From the NCBI RefSeq assembly GCF_004193775.1, contig NC_041002.1, positions 14,894,113 through 14,958,112 on the forward strand: a stretch of DNA of 64,000 bases, read 5' to 3'. Positions 63,392 through 64,000 of the stretch are shown piece by piece. The notes under the pieces are model-generated. The model was not told the DNA's origin. It saw only the letters and a list, made by a program, of their open reading frames with translations, and did no database searches. This stretch comes from Glycine soja. Taxonomy: Eukaryota; Streptophyta; Magnoliopsida; Fabales; Fabaceae. The stretch's first letter is position 1. Each line of letters begins with the position of its first letter. Made by a program: the position numbers and the translations under genes.

Positions 63392-64000
63392 TGTGAATCA
63401 TGCAGGTTTTGATGATGCCAAAAGTATTTACTTGATGAAAGCACACATTGTTTAAGTCAACAAACAAGATCAAGAAAATCACAGATAAGGACTTAGTCAA
63501 ATTGTTAAAAGAATCTCATTTTTATTTGCAATAGTTTGGCCTCAAAGTCTTTTATCAAAATTTCTTTATCAAAATTTTGTTATCTCCATCCCCCAATCCT
63601 TGTCAAACACCAAACCTTCTTTTGCACATCTAGACACAAGAACAATGGTTTCGAAAGAGATGATCACCTCATTTCCTTTAATGGTGCCTCTGATATTGAC
63701 TTCGTCTTGACGTGTAATTCCCCAAAACTAGGCCTAGGGACCATAATGCCAAGAGTTGAACTTTTCAAGGAATAGTGTCCACCCAACATGATCAAAAATC
63801 CCTTTGACTTGAATGCCCTCTTCTTCTAAGCCTTGAAATTTCACCCATCATCTCTTCTTCTAAGCCCTTTGGCATCCCTTTCATTGTTGATACCCGAAAT
63901 CACAACAACTTCATTTTTCTTGGATTCCATTGTTTTGAAAGATTAAAAGTTTTTGAAGAAACAGAAGAGATTTTTGAATTTTGACTTCTCAAATGCAAGT
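63392..64000 (+). mobile_element. T 3' LTR, start (runs off the window)
   Basis: Begins TGTGAATCATGCAGG, followed by TTTTGATGATGCCAAA, found near the start of SIRE-like LTRs. From about 63540 the sequence changes character and holds a reversed coding relic, so another insertion may interrupt the LTR. Confidence 0.6.
63558..63840 (-). pseudogene. Reversed coding relic at window edge
   Basis: One minus-strand frame reads FQGLEEEGIQVKGIFDHVG, WTLFLEKFNSWHYGP, two TAG stops, then DEVNIRGTIKGNEVIISF and AKEGLVFDKDWGMEI. The 'GW..FL.. IRGTIKG..I.IS' layout resembles other plant mobile-element accessory ORFs (PF20167 or Athila ORF types). Not firmly identified; ends beyond the window. Confidence 0.4.

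Larger units (their letters stand above)
54134..64000 (+). mobile_element. Element T: SIRE-like Ty1-copia element
   Basis: The order is gag with two zinc knuckles, protease, integrase, RT, RNase H (copia order, integrase before RT), then a third ORF, PPT and the start of a 3' LTR (about 63392). The 5' LTR and gag start are missing at the junction with the LTR fragment (54134). Interrupted by gypsy element U (57955-60934). A post-pol ORF is typical of the SIRE/Maximus lineage. Confidence 0.88.

Overview
This is plant nuclear DNA made almost entirely of nested LTR retrotransposons. I find no convincing host gene, rRNA, tRNA or CRISPR array. A legume, most likely soybean (Glycine) or a close relative, is suggested by three things: Ogre/Tat-type Ty3-gypsy elements with an extra ORF before gag and a pro/RT intron, very long-LTR Tekay-like elements full of TAATCGATTA palindromes, and the recurring GCTCGCC..GGCGAGC quasi-palindrome. 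The species call is inference.

Left part (1-32 kb). An Ogre-like gag remnant (minus, 3.1-4.6 kb) abuts an Ogre-type LTR (4632-6058). Next comes the 3' LTR of a minus-strand gypsy element, V (6059-6648 and 30264-30579), split by a large Ogre/Tat element, W (6649-30258, TSD GCTAC). W carries, in order: 5' LTR, ORF1 remnant, gag, protease with G-patch, a 149-bp intron, RT-RNaseH, a second archaeal-type RNase H, integrase, a third ORF, 110-bp tandem repeats, PPT and 3' LTR. W is itself hit twice. A Tekay-like element (7785-13295, TSD CAACT) sits in its 5' LTR, and a reversed solo Ogre LTR (19934-21699, TSD CCTTG) sits in its RNase H.

Middle (30.6-38 kb). This holds the pol/gag relics of V, another deleted minus-strand gypsy element S (32220 to about 33.9 kb), a 23-bp minisatellite, a copia-type LTR fragment, and the LTR/gag relic of an Athila-like element.

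Right-middle (38-54 kb). The Athila relic is split by a second Ogre/Tat element, Y (38119-51549, minus, TSD ATAAG). Y has ORF1, gag and protease but no RT onward. A 3.85-kb solo Tekay LTR (44601-48451, TSD GGATC) lies in its ORF1. The Athila relic is also hit by a solo LTR of the V family (51685-52634, TSD CATGC). An Ogre-related LTR fragment (53.4-54.1 kb) follows.

Right end (54-64 kb). A SIRE-like Ty1-copia element T has a gypsy element U (57955-60934, TSD GGTAT) in its RT/RNase H, then a third ORF behind its own palindrome/TATA leader, a PPT and the start of a 3' LTR.

Most notable: both copies of the ~3.9-kb Tekay LTR contain the same intact 143-codon acidic ORF, and hand comparison suggests purifying selection. 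It lies just 3' of an array of paired 10-bp palindromes spaced 20-21 bp apart and just after a strong splice-acceptor-like sequence. This looks like an LTR-encoded accessory gene with its own regulatory array. The Ogre and copia elements each also carry an extra ORF between integrase/RNase H and the 3' LTR.
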